Source of the DNA: Verrucomicrobiota bacterium
GTDB lineage: Bacteria; Verrucomicrobiota; Verrucomicrobiia; Chthoniobacterales; UBA10450
Length of the DNA: 17,876 bases
Direction of reading: 5' to 3'
Assembly (NCBI GenBank): GCA_003219115.1
Contig: QHPN01000093.1
Coordinates: forward strand, 1-17,876
Shown here: positions 1-6,219 of the stretch, piece by piece
Numbering within the stretch: the stretch's first letter is position 1
Layout: each line of letters starts with the position of its first letter
Program-made: the position numbers and the translations under genes
The notes under the pieces: generated by a model
Seen by the model: only the letters and a program-made list of their open reading frames with translations
The model's database searches: none
What the model was told of the DNA's origin: nothing

Positions 1-125
1 TTGGTTGCTGACAAAAAACCACTTGAGAAGATGTACATACCTTTCGGTGTTTCCTTCATCGTGAGGGCGTGGGCTGATGCTGCAATCAAACAGAACAGCA
101 GAATAAATTTCGGCAGCGTGCTCAT
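1..125 (-). CDS. N-terminus of an exported protein, cut by the window edge
   Basis: Read on the minus strand from an ATG at 125-123, an open frame runs off the window's left edge after 41 codons. The first 20 residues form a textbook Sec signal peptide: a short N-region with Lys6, a hydrophobic core (FILLFCLIAA, residues 7-16) and an Ala-His-Ala cleavage site at 18-20, so the mature protein probably starts at Leu21. The mature part seen (LTMKETPKGMYIFSSGFLSA) is too short to assign a family. No clear Shine-Dalgarno precedes the ATG. The gene may be served by the terminator-bearing leader at 374-566, about 250 bases upstream on the same strand. The signal peptide makes it likely real; the product is unknown. 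Confidence 0.55.
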   Translation of the reverse strand, partial: MSTLPKFILLFCLIAASAHALTMKETPKGMYIFSSGFLSAT

Positions 126-373
126 CGTTTAATTTGTGTCACAGCTCAGGGTTAATTGGCAATCTTTTGTAAAAGCTCTAAGAGCTTTGCTAGTTAATCA
201 TAATCATCCGGCACTAGGGAGAGCACAGCCTCCAATTTGAGGCGGCATGTCCGCGTGGGCGCGGGCGCGTTTCGCTTTGCCGCGGTCGCAGCCAGTGGCG
301 ACAGTCCAACCGTCCGCTGACGCTCCGCGAGGCGCGCACATTCCCCAACGGCGGAGAGATCGAAACTTCGCGT
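126..373. other. intergenic stretch, no gene supported
   Basis: Short overlapping minus-strand frames cross this stretch, but they run through the terminator hairpin and have Arg/Ala-rich, low-complexity translations, so I do not call them. A 10-base match to the RAYT-associated hairpin (GTCCGCTGAC at 312-321) is too short to call a repeat. Otherwise I see nothing here. Confidence 0.4.
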
Positions 374-408
374 AAAAAAAAGCGGCGGGGAAGGAATCAC
401 CCCGCCGC
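374..408 (-). terminator. strong intrinsic terminator
   Basis: On the minus strand a perfect 9-bp GC stem, GCGGCGGGG/CCCCGCCGC (plus 400-408 with 382-390), closes a 9-base loop and is followed directly by eight U (plus 374-381 are all A). This is the classic Rho-independent form and gives direction: it ends a minus-strand transcript arriving from beyond 409. It either terminates the structured RNA at 409-566 or acts as an attenuator in the leader of the exported-protein gene starting at 125. Confidence 0.85.
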
Positions 409-566
409 CAGCAAGTTAAACGCACTTAGCGCTCTTTTAACGGTGTGAAATCTACCCTCCGCTTACTGCGGCACAAGAGCAATTATTGCATGCTTAATGT
501 TGGCAACGATCGCCGATGCCTAACTGGGCTTGTTTCCTAGCTGAGAGTTATCGCTCAGACTCAGCC
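382..566 (-). ncRNA. candidate structured RNA (small RNA or attenuating leader)
   Basis: On the minus strand, before the terminator, several short inverted repeats follow one another: CTGAG/CTCAG (plus 541-545 with 554-558), GGCA/TGCC (502-505 with 517-520), CCGC/GCGG with a 5-base loop (459-462 with 468-471), and GTTAAA/TTTAAC (415-420 with 436-441) with an inner CGC/GCG. A chain of hairpins ending in a strong intrinsic terminator and without an open frame is typical of a small RNA or riboswitch-type leader. I looked for tmRNA, 6S, SRP and RNase P RNA signatures and for common riboswitch motifs and found none. The 5' end is unknown; the coordinates cover only the hairpins and terminator stem. 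Confidence 0.3.
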
Positions 567-861
567 CCTATGTCAGATACAAGAGCCCGGGCCGGTTTTG
601 CTGGTTACTTCCCCGGCTAGGCTCAGAGAGAAAGCGGTCGAGTCGATGAGTTCGATCTCTGCCCGGCGCCGCTACGTCACGCCCTCGGTCTCATTGAATC
701 ACCCAACTGTCTCGCACATGTCGACGTCGAGAGGCATCGGCAGCGCGCGCCGCACCCGATGTGAATCAGCATCGTGTGAACCGCGAGACATTGTTTTTTC
801 TTCCTTGAGCCGCGCGGCGGTTAAGCCTTTTTCGGTTAGATCTAAACGCAGCCGAGCCCTA
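567..861. other. intergenic stretch; one possible 30-codon minus-strand ORF
   Basis: No convincing gene. The only item of note is a minus-strand ORF from ATG at 791-789 to TGA at 701-699 (30 codons, starting MSRGSHDADS), preceded by AAGGAAG with an 8-base spacer, a good Shine-Dalgarno. Its product is short, polar and unrecognised, so it may be chance. The long plus-strand frame crossing 598-1314 is a shadow of the lysozyme-fold gene on the other strand. Confidence 0.2.
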
Positions 862-1500
862 TCACGCCAACATCGTCTCAGTCACTTCTCCGGAAAAGCC
901 AGAATAAGCCATTACGTTTTGGGCATAGGCCGCAGCTCTATTTCCCGCACCGTTGTAGGCCCGAATTGCCTCGAAGATTTTGCCATGTCGCGCCCATGTA
1001 CCGCGAAGCTCGCGCATGACTCGCTCCAGGCAGGCATCGAAGCGATACCATTGTTTTTCAAAAAAGAAATCCGGGTCGACTCTGATGAACTGCAAATCAT
1101 ATTGGAAGAGGCCGTATCCTTTGTATACCCAGTTCTTCCGGCTATAACCTCGCAACAGACGAGTTTTGTTGGCTTCTTCAATCAACGCGTCAGTTCGTTC
1201 GTCTCCATATTCTTTTCGGAACGCTTTCGTGTCGCAGGGAAAGGTTTTACGGGTGGTATTCGGCGCATCTCCGCTCGCGTCGAGAACACATCGCGCGCAC
1301 ACGTCTTCGACTGAAATTTTGTCGATCAGTCGAAGCCAGAAATACGCTGTCTCTTGGCACGCGATTCCGCAAATGTGATCGACCGAGTAATGAGTTCCTT
1401 CGACGGCCACGGCAATCTGCTTTGCAAAATTCTTTTTGAGCCAAGAGATAGCTTGTATCGCCTCTCGGCGGCTAATTGGTGCATCGCTTCTCAGAGACAT
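862..1500 (-). CDS. lysozyme/lytic-transglycosylase-fold protein
   Basis: Probably a peptidoglycan-cleaving or lysozyme-fold protein. Three elements in the right order match the goose-type lysozyme/SLT fold: an acidic residue after a helix (CGIACQETAYFW, Glu as candidate catalytic acid), a Gly-Leu-Phe-Gln element (YKGYGLFQYD) comparable to the GLMQ motif, and AIRAYNGAGNRAAAYAQNVM near the C-terminus, comparable to AYNAGxxxV. A Cys-bearing segment (EDVCARCVLDASGD, then FPCDTKAF) lies between the first two. The 212-residue product from ATG at 1500 has no signal peptide or membrane segment, unusual for a periplasmic autolysin. The frame stays open upstream to a TTG at 1578 (238 residues); I prefer the ATG because the extra 26 residues are polar and family-unlike, but ribosome binding evidence is weak for both. 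It lies downstream of tRNA-Glu. The exact substrate and role are not established. Confidence 0.7.
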   Translation of the reverse strand: MSLRSDAPISRREAIQAISWLKKNFAKQIAVAVEGTHYSVDHICGIACQETAYFWLRLIDKISVEDVCARCVLDASGDAPNTTRKTFPCDTKAFRKEYGDERTDALIEEANKTRLLRGYSRKNWVYKGYGLFQYDLQFIRVDPDFFFEKQWYRFDACLERVMRELRGTWARHGKIFEAIRAYNGAGNRAAAYAQNVMAYSGFSGEVTETMLA

Positions 1501-1661
1501 GCCTGCGGGCTTTTTCGTGTCTACATCGACATTGTTTTGGCGGCTGCAATTTTCGATATTGTAATCAGTCCTCAACAAATAACCAGGGCCTGGCCAACCA
1601 CGAAATACGGGCCGGAAACCGTCGAACGGCTTCTGGAATCGTTGGCAGGCGGTCTAACGGG

Positions 1662-1734
1662 CGACCCTAACGGGATTCGAACCCGTGTTACCGCCGTGAA
1701 AGGGCGGTGTCCTAGGCCACTGGACGATAGGGTC
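1662..1734 (-). tRNA. tRNA-Glu(TTC)
   Basis: The minus strand folds into a complete cloverleaf: acceptor GACCCTA (1734-1728) pairs with TAGGGTC (1669-1663), discriminator G at 1662, anticodon stem CCGCC/GGCGG around loop CTTTCAC with anticodon TTC (plus 1698-1700), and a T arm containing GGTTCGAATCC. The anticodon arm has the same sequence as in E. coli tRNA-Glu. CCA is not encoded: the bases after the discriminator are CCC. A weak promoter (TTGCAA at 1768-1773, 16-base spacer, GATATT at 1751-1746) lies just upstream and would start transcription a few bases before the mature 5' end. Confidence 0.97.
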
Positions 1735-1826
1735 GGCGAGCGCCAAATATCGGGGCGCGGCCAGACCTTGCAAGCTGCGTTTCGCGCGTTACGTCGGCCG
1801 AAGGGGCTCATACAAAGGCGAGGCTA

Positions 1827-1892
1827 CAATTATTCAATGGTGGATGGGACTTTAGTGTCCCGACATCGCCAGTCCAGCTTGGACTGGCGGCG
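1827..1892 (+). repeat. REP-like palindromic repeat, copy A
   Basis: An intergenic repeat between the waaA stop and tRNA-Glu. It contains TTAGTGTCCCGAC followed by a perfect hairpin, CGCCAGTCC/GGACTGGCG with a 5-base loop (1867-1875 with 1881-1889), and a second inverted pair GGGAC/GTCCC (1846-1850 with 1857-1861). A copy of about 80% identity over roughly 60 bases lies inverted at 7054-7113, sharing the 13-base core exactly. The size, palindrome and intergenic position are those of REP elements. It may also act as the 3' hairpin of the waaA transcript, though it has no U-tract. Confidence 0.65.
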
Positions 1893-1910
1893 CTGAGGCC
1901 GCTTCCCCAC

Positions 1911-3206
1911 TTAGGCTGGACCGATCGTAGAAATCTTTTCAATCAAGGCTGCGGTGCGCGCCGCCGCTTCCCGATGCGGCTGAATGACGCGAAGCGCGTT
2001 GGCGACGAGCTGCTCTCGCGCGGTTGCGTCGCGCAGCAGACGCCGCGATTCCTCGACTAATTCTTGCGAATTTTGGACACATACTGTGCCGCCCGCCTCG
2101 ATGAGTCCCTTCGCCAGACTCGCAAAATTCTCCATGTGCGGCCCGAATATTACCGGTTTTCGCGCGCTGATCGCCTCCACAGGATTTTGACCGCCGTGCG
2201 CGGTCAGACTTTTTCCGATGAAAACAATCGTTGCTATGTCGTACCAATCCTGCAGCTCGCCCGTGGTATCGATGAGCAAACAGTCGGACCGCTCCGCGCC
2301 TTTGCCCGCGACCCTGCGTCGGATCGATCGCAGATTGCGGTTGCGCAGGTCTGCTTCAATTTCGCTGGCACGCTCGACATGACGCGGCGCCAGAACGAGG
2401 AACAAGTTCGGGAATTCAGATTGAAGTGCGCAAAAAACATCGATCAAGGTTTTTTCCTCGCCCCGATGCGTGCTGCCGCCGAAGAGAGTTGGACGCGTTG
2501 TCTCAATTGCGTTTTTGATCAATCGCTGCACCTCGCCTGACGCATGTCGCGGATTGGAAGCATCATATTTGATGTTGCCAACCGCACGAATTCGCGGTTT
2601 TTCGACGCCAAGATTTTTCCATCGTTCCGCGTCTTCAGTTGAGGGCACGCAAACAAGATCGAGCTGGCGAAAAGTGGGCGTGACGAAAAACCTGAAGCGA
2701 CGAAATCTTCGTTCCGAGCGCGGTGACAGGCGTGCGTTCGCCAGCACCACGGGAATTTCCCGATTCCTCGCCTCTGCTACCAGATTTGGCCACACTTCCG
2801 CTTCGATCAGAATGATTCGTTGCGGGGCAATGACCCGAAACGCCCGGCGCATGACCGGCCAAAAATCAAGCGGCGCGTAGAGAACCTGCATCCATTGAGG
2901 CGCAGTTTTTTCCGCCAACGCATGACCGGTTGTCGTGGTGGTGGTGAGGACGCACTTCAGATCAGGCCGTAGCGCGCGCAACTCATCGGCCAGTTTCAGT
3001 GCGATCACGATTTCACCGACGCTTACGGCATGAATCCAAGTCGGATGTTTGCCGCGCAAACGTTCGCGAGACTCGGCCGAATAGGAACCGAGTCGCTGGC
3101 CGAAGTTTCTGCGGTAGCCCCCGCGACGAAACATTTTCGCGAGATACCCGGGCAGAAACAGAAGAAGCCCAACCGGCCACAGTAGATTGTAGAATAACCG
3201 AATCAT
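1911..3206 (-). CDS. waaA: 3-deoxy-D-manno-octulosonic acid (Kdo) transferase
   Basis: Transfers Kdo from CMP-Kdo to the lipid A precursor at the cytoplasmic face of the inner membrane (GT family 30). The 431-residue product has a hydrophobic N-terminal anchor (residues 4-22), then HAVSVGE with Glu65 matching the conserved catalytic Glu region, LTTTTTTGHALAEK (87-100), the EAEVWPNL element (135-142, usually ELWPN), NIKYD (211-215), GGSTHRGEE (243-251), APRHVER (273-279) and the GGQNPVEA nucleotide-sugar motif (338-345). Length fits the family (about 420-430). I chose the ATG at 3206, which overlaps the rsmD stop as ATGA, over a start 14 codons further up: the extra residues lie inside rsmD and have no counterpart in the family. 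Last gene of the asmA-like/rsmD/waaA operon; presence implies an LPS-type outer membrane. Confidence 0.95.
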   Translation of the reverse strand: MIRLFYNLLWPVGLLLFLPGYLAKMFRRGGYRRNFGQRLGSYSAESRERLRGKHPTWIHAVSVGEIVIALKLADELRALRPDLKCVLTTTTTTGHALAEKTAPQWMQVLYAPLDFWPVMRRAFRVIAPQRIILIEAEVWPNLVAEARNREIPVVLANARLSPRSERRFRRFRFFVTPTFRQLDLVCVPSTEDAERWKNLGVEKPRIRAVGNIKYDASNPRHASGEVQRLIKNAIETTRPTLFGGSTHRGEEKTLIDVFCALQSEFPNLFLVLAPRHVERASEIEADLRNRNLRSIRRRVAGKGAERSDCLLIDTTGELQDWYDIATIVFIGKSLTAHGGQNPVEAISARKPVIFGPHMENFASLAKGLIEAGGTVCVQNSQELVEESRRLLRDATAREQLVANALRVIQPHREAAARTAALIEKISTIGPA

Positions 3207-3751
3207 CTTTGGTGTTCCGCGAAAATTACCTCGGTCTCCCCGTAGCATCGCGCTCGCGTTATCTTCCAGTGCGGATGATTCGGTAGACGCTCGCCCGGTC
3301 GTTTTTCGAGAACGAATATTCCGTGCAGAGCGAGAAGGACCGGGATTCGCGGATCATTTAACAGCAAATCCGTATACGCTTTATCTCTGGGCGCTGCTTC
3401 GTACGGCGGGTCGGCAAAAATAAGGTCGAAATGTCCAGTCGCATATTTCAAAAAATCGAACACATCTTGCATCCAGACGCGGCCTTTGACAGCGGCGATG
3501 ACGAGATTGTGTTCGATCGCCCGCGCAGCGTTTCGATTCGATTCAACAAAAACTGCGGAAGCCGCGCCGCGACTCATCGCTTCAATACCAAGGCCTCCGG
3601 CGCCGGCAAAAAGATCCAACACTCGCGCTCCAATCACTTTCTCGCCCAGACTGGAAAAAATCGCAGCTTTCACCCGATCCATGGTCGGCCGGACTCCGGT
3701 CCGCGGGACTTTTAATTGCAACCCACCTGCACTGCCCGCAATGACTCTCAC
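3203..3751 (-). CDS. rsmD: 16S rRNA (guanine(966)-N2)-methyltransferase RsmD
   Basis: Methylates N2 of G966 of 16S rRNA using S-adenosylmethionine. The 182-residue product begins MRVIAGSAGG, the usual RsmD opening, followed by RPTMDRVKAAIFSSL (21-35), the SAM-binding VLDLFAGAGGLGIEAMSRGA (44-63) and the catalytic N-methyltransferase motif DPPY (114-117). Length matches E. coli RsmD closely. The start is GTG at 3751, which overlaps the stop of the asmA-like gene as GTGA; its own stop overlaps the waaA start as ATGA, so all three genes are probably translationally coupled. In many bacteria rsmD instead neighbours coaD or ftsY, so placement before waaA is worth noting. Confidence 0.95.
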   Translation of the reverse strand: MRVIAGSAGGLQLKVPRTGVRPTMDRVKAAIFSSLGEKVIGARVLDLFAGAGGLGIEAMSRGAASAVFVESNRNAARAIEHNLVIAAVKGRVWMQDVFDFLKYATGHFDLIFADPPYEAAPRDKAYTDLLLNDPRIPVLLALHGIFVLEKRPGERLPNHPHWKITRARCYGETEVIFAEHQR

Positions 3752-5223
3752 GGCGTAGGCGAGGGCGAGGGCGAGTTCATTTCAGGATTCTTCTTTTTCT
3801 TGCCTTTGCCATGGCCGAGAAGCGCGTCGATGACGCCACCGAGGTTTTTGAGGTCGGCGCCGACCGCGCGTTCTACCAGATCGGTTTTCGGTTTTTCTAC
3901 TGTGCCGCCGACGTGAAACTGGAGCGCATACTGACCGGGCTCGGAGGTTGCCACAAAATTCTCGCGAATCCCACGAAACAATTGACTCCGAATCTTATCG
4001 TTAATCGCGAGAACAGAATCGAGCGCGAGCTTGCCGCTCCGCAGCGAAATCGAACCGGTGGCGGTAAGACGCAGATTAGGAGAGCGCAGAATTAGCTCGT
4101 CGACCAGAACGGTGCTGCCGTTGAGGTGATATTTTGCTTCGGCTTGTTCGAGGTCGAGCTGAGTCAACTCCTCGATTTGCAGCAATTGACCCAGCGCCGC
4201 CAGAACCGCGAACTGCTGCACGTGGCCGTTTTGCAGCACGATGGTACCGGATCCGGTCAGTGCGTCGGGATCGGCGGTCTTTCCGGTTGCGTCCAGAGTT
4301 CCTTCCAGGACACCACGGACGATGTCCCGCGACCCACCAGCTTCAGCTACTAATTGGTCTGCCTGTAGGCGATGAAAACTTGCGTGCACGGTGAAGGGCG
4401 AATCTTCCTCCTGCGGTGCCATCGAGAAATCGCCGGTCAGTTGTCCCTTTGCAATTTGCGCGGTAAGCCCGGAGAGCGCGAGTTCGTCCGGATTGTAGCG
4501 AATAGGCGAACGGAGCGCGGACAGAAAGACGCGATCGCGCAATGCGATATTGTCGATCCTGACCTGGCCTCGAAGCGTCGTGATATCGCGCATGGACGAG
4601 GAAAATTGGACGCCATCGAACAATGCGACATTTCGCTTTTCGCGATCCAGAAAATGGAAACTGCCATCGCTCAATCGCACCTTTTTGATTTGTGGCCCAA
4701 TTGCGGTGCTTTCGGCCTTCGCGGCTTTGGCTCGCTCCGGCTCAGTCTCTGAGGGCGTCACTTCAACCACGGTTTCCGGCGCCGCGGTCACAGTGGCTTC
4801 GGGAGGCGGTAGCGTTTGTGTTTCAGCGGGCGGTTCCCTCATGGGTACACGCCACTCGCCCGATTCGTTTTGCGGCCAGATCACCGCTGGTCCAATCAGC
4901 GCGACTTCTTTAATCACCAGCGGCCGCCAAAAAATCGACCGCACTTGAACGCGAAGGCGAAAGTTTTTGGCTTCGAGAAATGGCGTCGCGTGAGCGTCGT
5001 TGAGCTGCGGGATGGTGATTTCGCTGAGGTTCAGTCCGCCCCAGGGCGTAACACTGATGCGCTGGATTTGCAGCGGCATCTTGAGACGTTGGCTGAGTTC
5101 CTGCTGAATCCGCTGTTGTGTTGTCTGAGATTGCACATAGAGGTTTGCCCCCAGCAGCGAGACGAGAAAAATCGCAACCACGACCACCAACACCCAACCG
5201 ATGGTTCGCCTGAGCCGGAGCAT
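3748..5223 (-). CDS. AsmA-like envelope protein
   Basis: A 491-residue single-pass membrane protein: short basic N-terminus, one transmembrane segment (about residues 9-27), then a long periplasmic part rich in beta strands. The segment just after the membrane anchor (VQSQTTQQRIQQELSQRLKMPLQIQRISVTPWGGLNLSEITI) and the repeated TGDFSM/LEGTLDATG/GSGTIVLQNGHVQQ/TATGSISL pattern are typical of AsmA/DUF748-type proteins, implicated in lipid transport and outer-membrane assembly. A Pro/Glu/Ala linker (about 131-172) interrupts the fold. The C-terminus is a Lys run (GKGKKKKN) followed by SPSPSPTP, encoded by a tandem GGGCGA-type hexamer repeat near 3760-3775. First gene of the operon with rsmD and waaA; its promoter must lie in the 56 bases to the divergent lipid kinase. 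Confidence 0.8.
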   Translation of the reverse strand: MLRLRRTIGWVLVVVVAIFLVSLLGANLYVQSQTTQQRIQQELSQRLKMPLQIQRISVTPWGGLNLSEITIPQLNDAHATPFLEAKNFRLRVQVRSIFWRPLVIKEVALIGPAVIWPQNESGEWRVPMREPPAETQTLPPPEATVTAAPETVVEVTPSETEPERAKAAKAESTAIGPQIKKVRLSDGSFHFLDREKRNVALFDGVQFSSSMRDITTLRGQVRIDNIALRDRVFLSALRSPIRYNPDELALSGLTAQIAKGQLTGDFSMAPQEEDSPFTVHASFHRLQADQLVAEAGGSRDIVRGVLEGTLDATGKTADPDALTGSGTIVLQNGHVQQFAVLAALGQLLQIEELTQLDLEQAEAKYHLNGSTVLVDELILRSPNLRLTATGSISLRSGKLALDSVLAINDKIRSQLFRGIRENFVATSEPGQYALQFHVGGTVEKPKTDLVERAVGADLKNLGGVIDALLGHGKGKKKKNPEMNSPSPSPTP

Positions 5224-5251
5224 CGAAAAACATCACCCAGCGCGTCAAGGC

Positions 5252-5298
5252 AGCAAATCATTCGTGTAGCAAATCATTTGTGAGCAAATCATTTGAGC
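5252..5298 (+). repeat. triplicate 15-16 bp direct repeat spanning a start codon
   Basis: Three tandem copies of AGCAAATCATTYG begin at 5252, 5268 and 5283 (period 16, then 15). They fill most of the 56-base gap between two divergent genes, and the lipid-kinase GTG start (5280-5282) sits at the end of the second copy, so the third copy is translated as SKSFEQ. They may be operator repeats or a recent slippage duplication. Confidence 0.85.
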
Positions 5299-6158
5299 AG
5301 GACACTGTTGTTATTCTAAATCCGGCGGCACGGAGCGAGCGTGCCGGCCATTGGCGGTCGCGTGTGGAAAAGGTGGCGCGAGGAGCGACGCTGCGTGCTA
5401 CGTCGCGGATCGGGGAAGCTGAATTGCTGGCTCGGAAAGCAGCGCGGGAAGGATTCAAGCGAATTGTCGCGGCTGGTGGCGATGGAACGATCAACGAAGT
5501 TGTTAATGGTCTTGCTGGGACCACGGCCTCGCTCGGCCTGTTGCCAATCGGCACGGTTAACGTTTTCGCGACAGAGCTGGGCTTGCCCGCGGGCGATCTC
5601 AAGGAATGCTGGCAGATTATTTGTGAAGGGCATACCCGCACGATCGATTTGCCAAGCGCGAATGGAAAACATTTTGTCCAGCTCGCCGGCATCGGGCTGG
5701 ATGCCCAGGCGGTGAAAGAGACCAGTGTCGCTTTCAAGCGCAGCTTCGGCCCGCTAAGCTATTTGGTTTCGGCCGCGCAGATTGCCTCGCGTCCGCCCCC
5801 GCACCTTGTCATCGAATCCAAAGGTGCGGCAAGGATCGAAGGCTCGTTCGTTCTCATCGGCAACGGCCGCCTCTACGGCGGACCGTTCCCCTTTTTTAAG
5901 CGTGCTCTGATCGACGATGGTCTCCTCGATGTCGTCGTTTTCAAGCGCATCGGTTATCTCGATATTATTCGCTATTTGCAGGACGTGATTTTCAGTTCGT
6001 CCATCAGCATGCCTGACCTGGAATATTTCCAGACCAAACGCGTCCGGGTTTCTTCCGAGGAAGAAGTCCCGGTCGAGGTTGACGGCGAATTGATTGGCAA
6101 CTGCCCGGTCGAATTCCGGGTGCGGGAACGCGGTCTTCGCGTGCTCGCCCCAATCTGA
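5280..6158 (+). CDS. YegS/DagK-family lipid kinase (diacylglycerol kinase catalytic domain)
   Basis: Predicted ATP-dependent kinase of diacylglycerol or a related lipid at the cytoplasmic membrane. The 292-residue product has the family order: strand VVILNPAARS (10-19), the ATP-binding GGDGTINEVVNG (66-77), LPIGTVNVFATEL (88-100, the PxGTxNDFA motif with Val for Asn/Asp), GIGLDAQAV (about 137-145), GNGRLYGGPF with the later DDGLLDVVV metal/lipid-site motif, and VEVDGELIG near the C-terminus. Length matches bacterial YegS/DgkB proteins (about 290-300). The start is GTG at 5280, preceded by a repeat with no Shine-Dalgarno; the frame before it is closed by a stop within the repeats. Divergent from the asmA-like gene. 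The exact lipid substrate cannot be read from sequence. Confidence 0.9.
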   Translation: MSKSFEQDTVVILNPAARSERAGHWRSRVEKVARGATLRATSRIGEAELLARKAAREGFKRIVAAGGDGTINEVVNGLAGTTASLGLLPIGTVNVFATELGLPAGDLKECWQIICEGHTRTIDLPSANGKHFVQLAGIGLDAQAVKETSVAFKRSFGPLSYLVSAAQIASRPPPHLVIESKGAARIEGSFVLIGNGRLYGGPFPFFKRALIDDGLLDVVVFKRIGYLDIIRYLQDVIFSSSISMPDLEYFQTKRVRVSSEEEVPVEVDGELIGNCPVEFRVRERGLRVLAPI

Positions 6159-6219
6159 TTTCACATTTCCACGCGAATCACCCGTCGACACCGCAGGCCG
6201 GGTGCGATAAAATTAATGT

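Noticed and set aside
312..321. A further REP copy (GTCCGCTGAC)
   Set aside because: Only 10 bases match the hairpin at 9955-9974, without a palindrome or GTAG foot.
400..600. tmRNA, 6S RNA, SRP RNA or RNase P RNA
   Set aside because: The start GGGGCTGAGTCTG resembles tmRNA, but there is no tRNA-like 3' end with GGTTCRA, no tag frame ending in ALAA-like residues, and none of the other RNAs' conserved blocks.
598..1314. Long plus-strand open frame of 238 codons
   Set aside because: Antisense to the lysozyme-fold gene, Arg/Ser-rich translation without family features; the minus-strand frame has recognisable motifs.
1662..1734. tRNA-Glu as the attachment site of an integrated element
   Set aside because: No integrase in the window and no second copy of the tRNA 3' end was seen.
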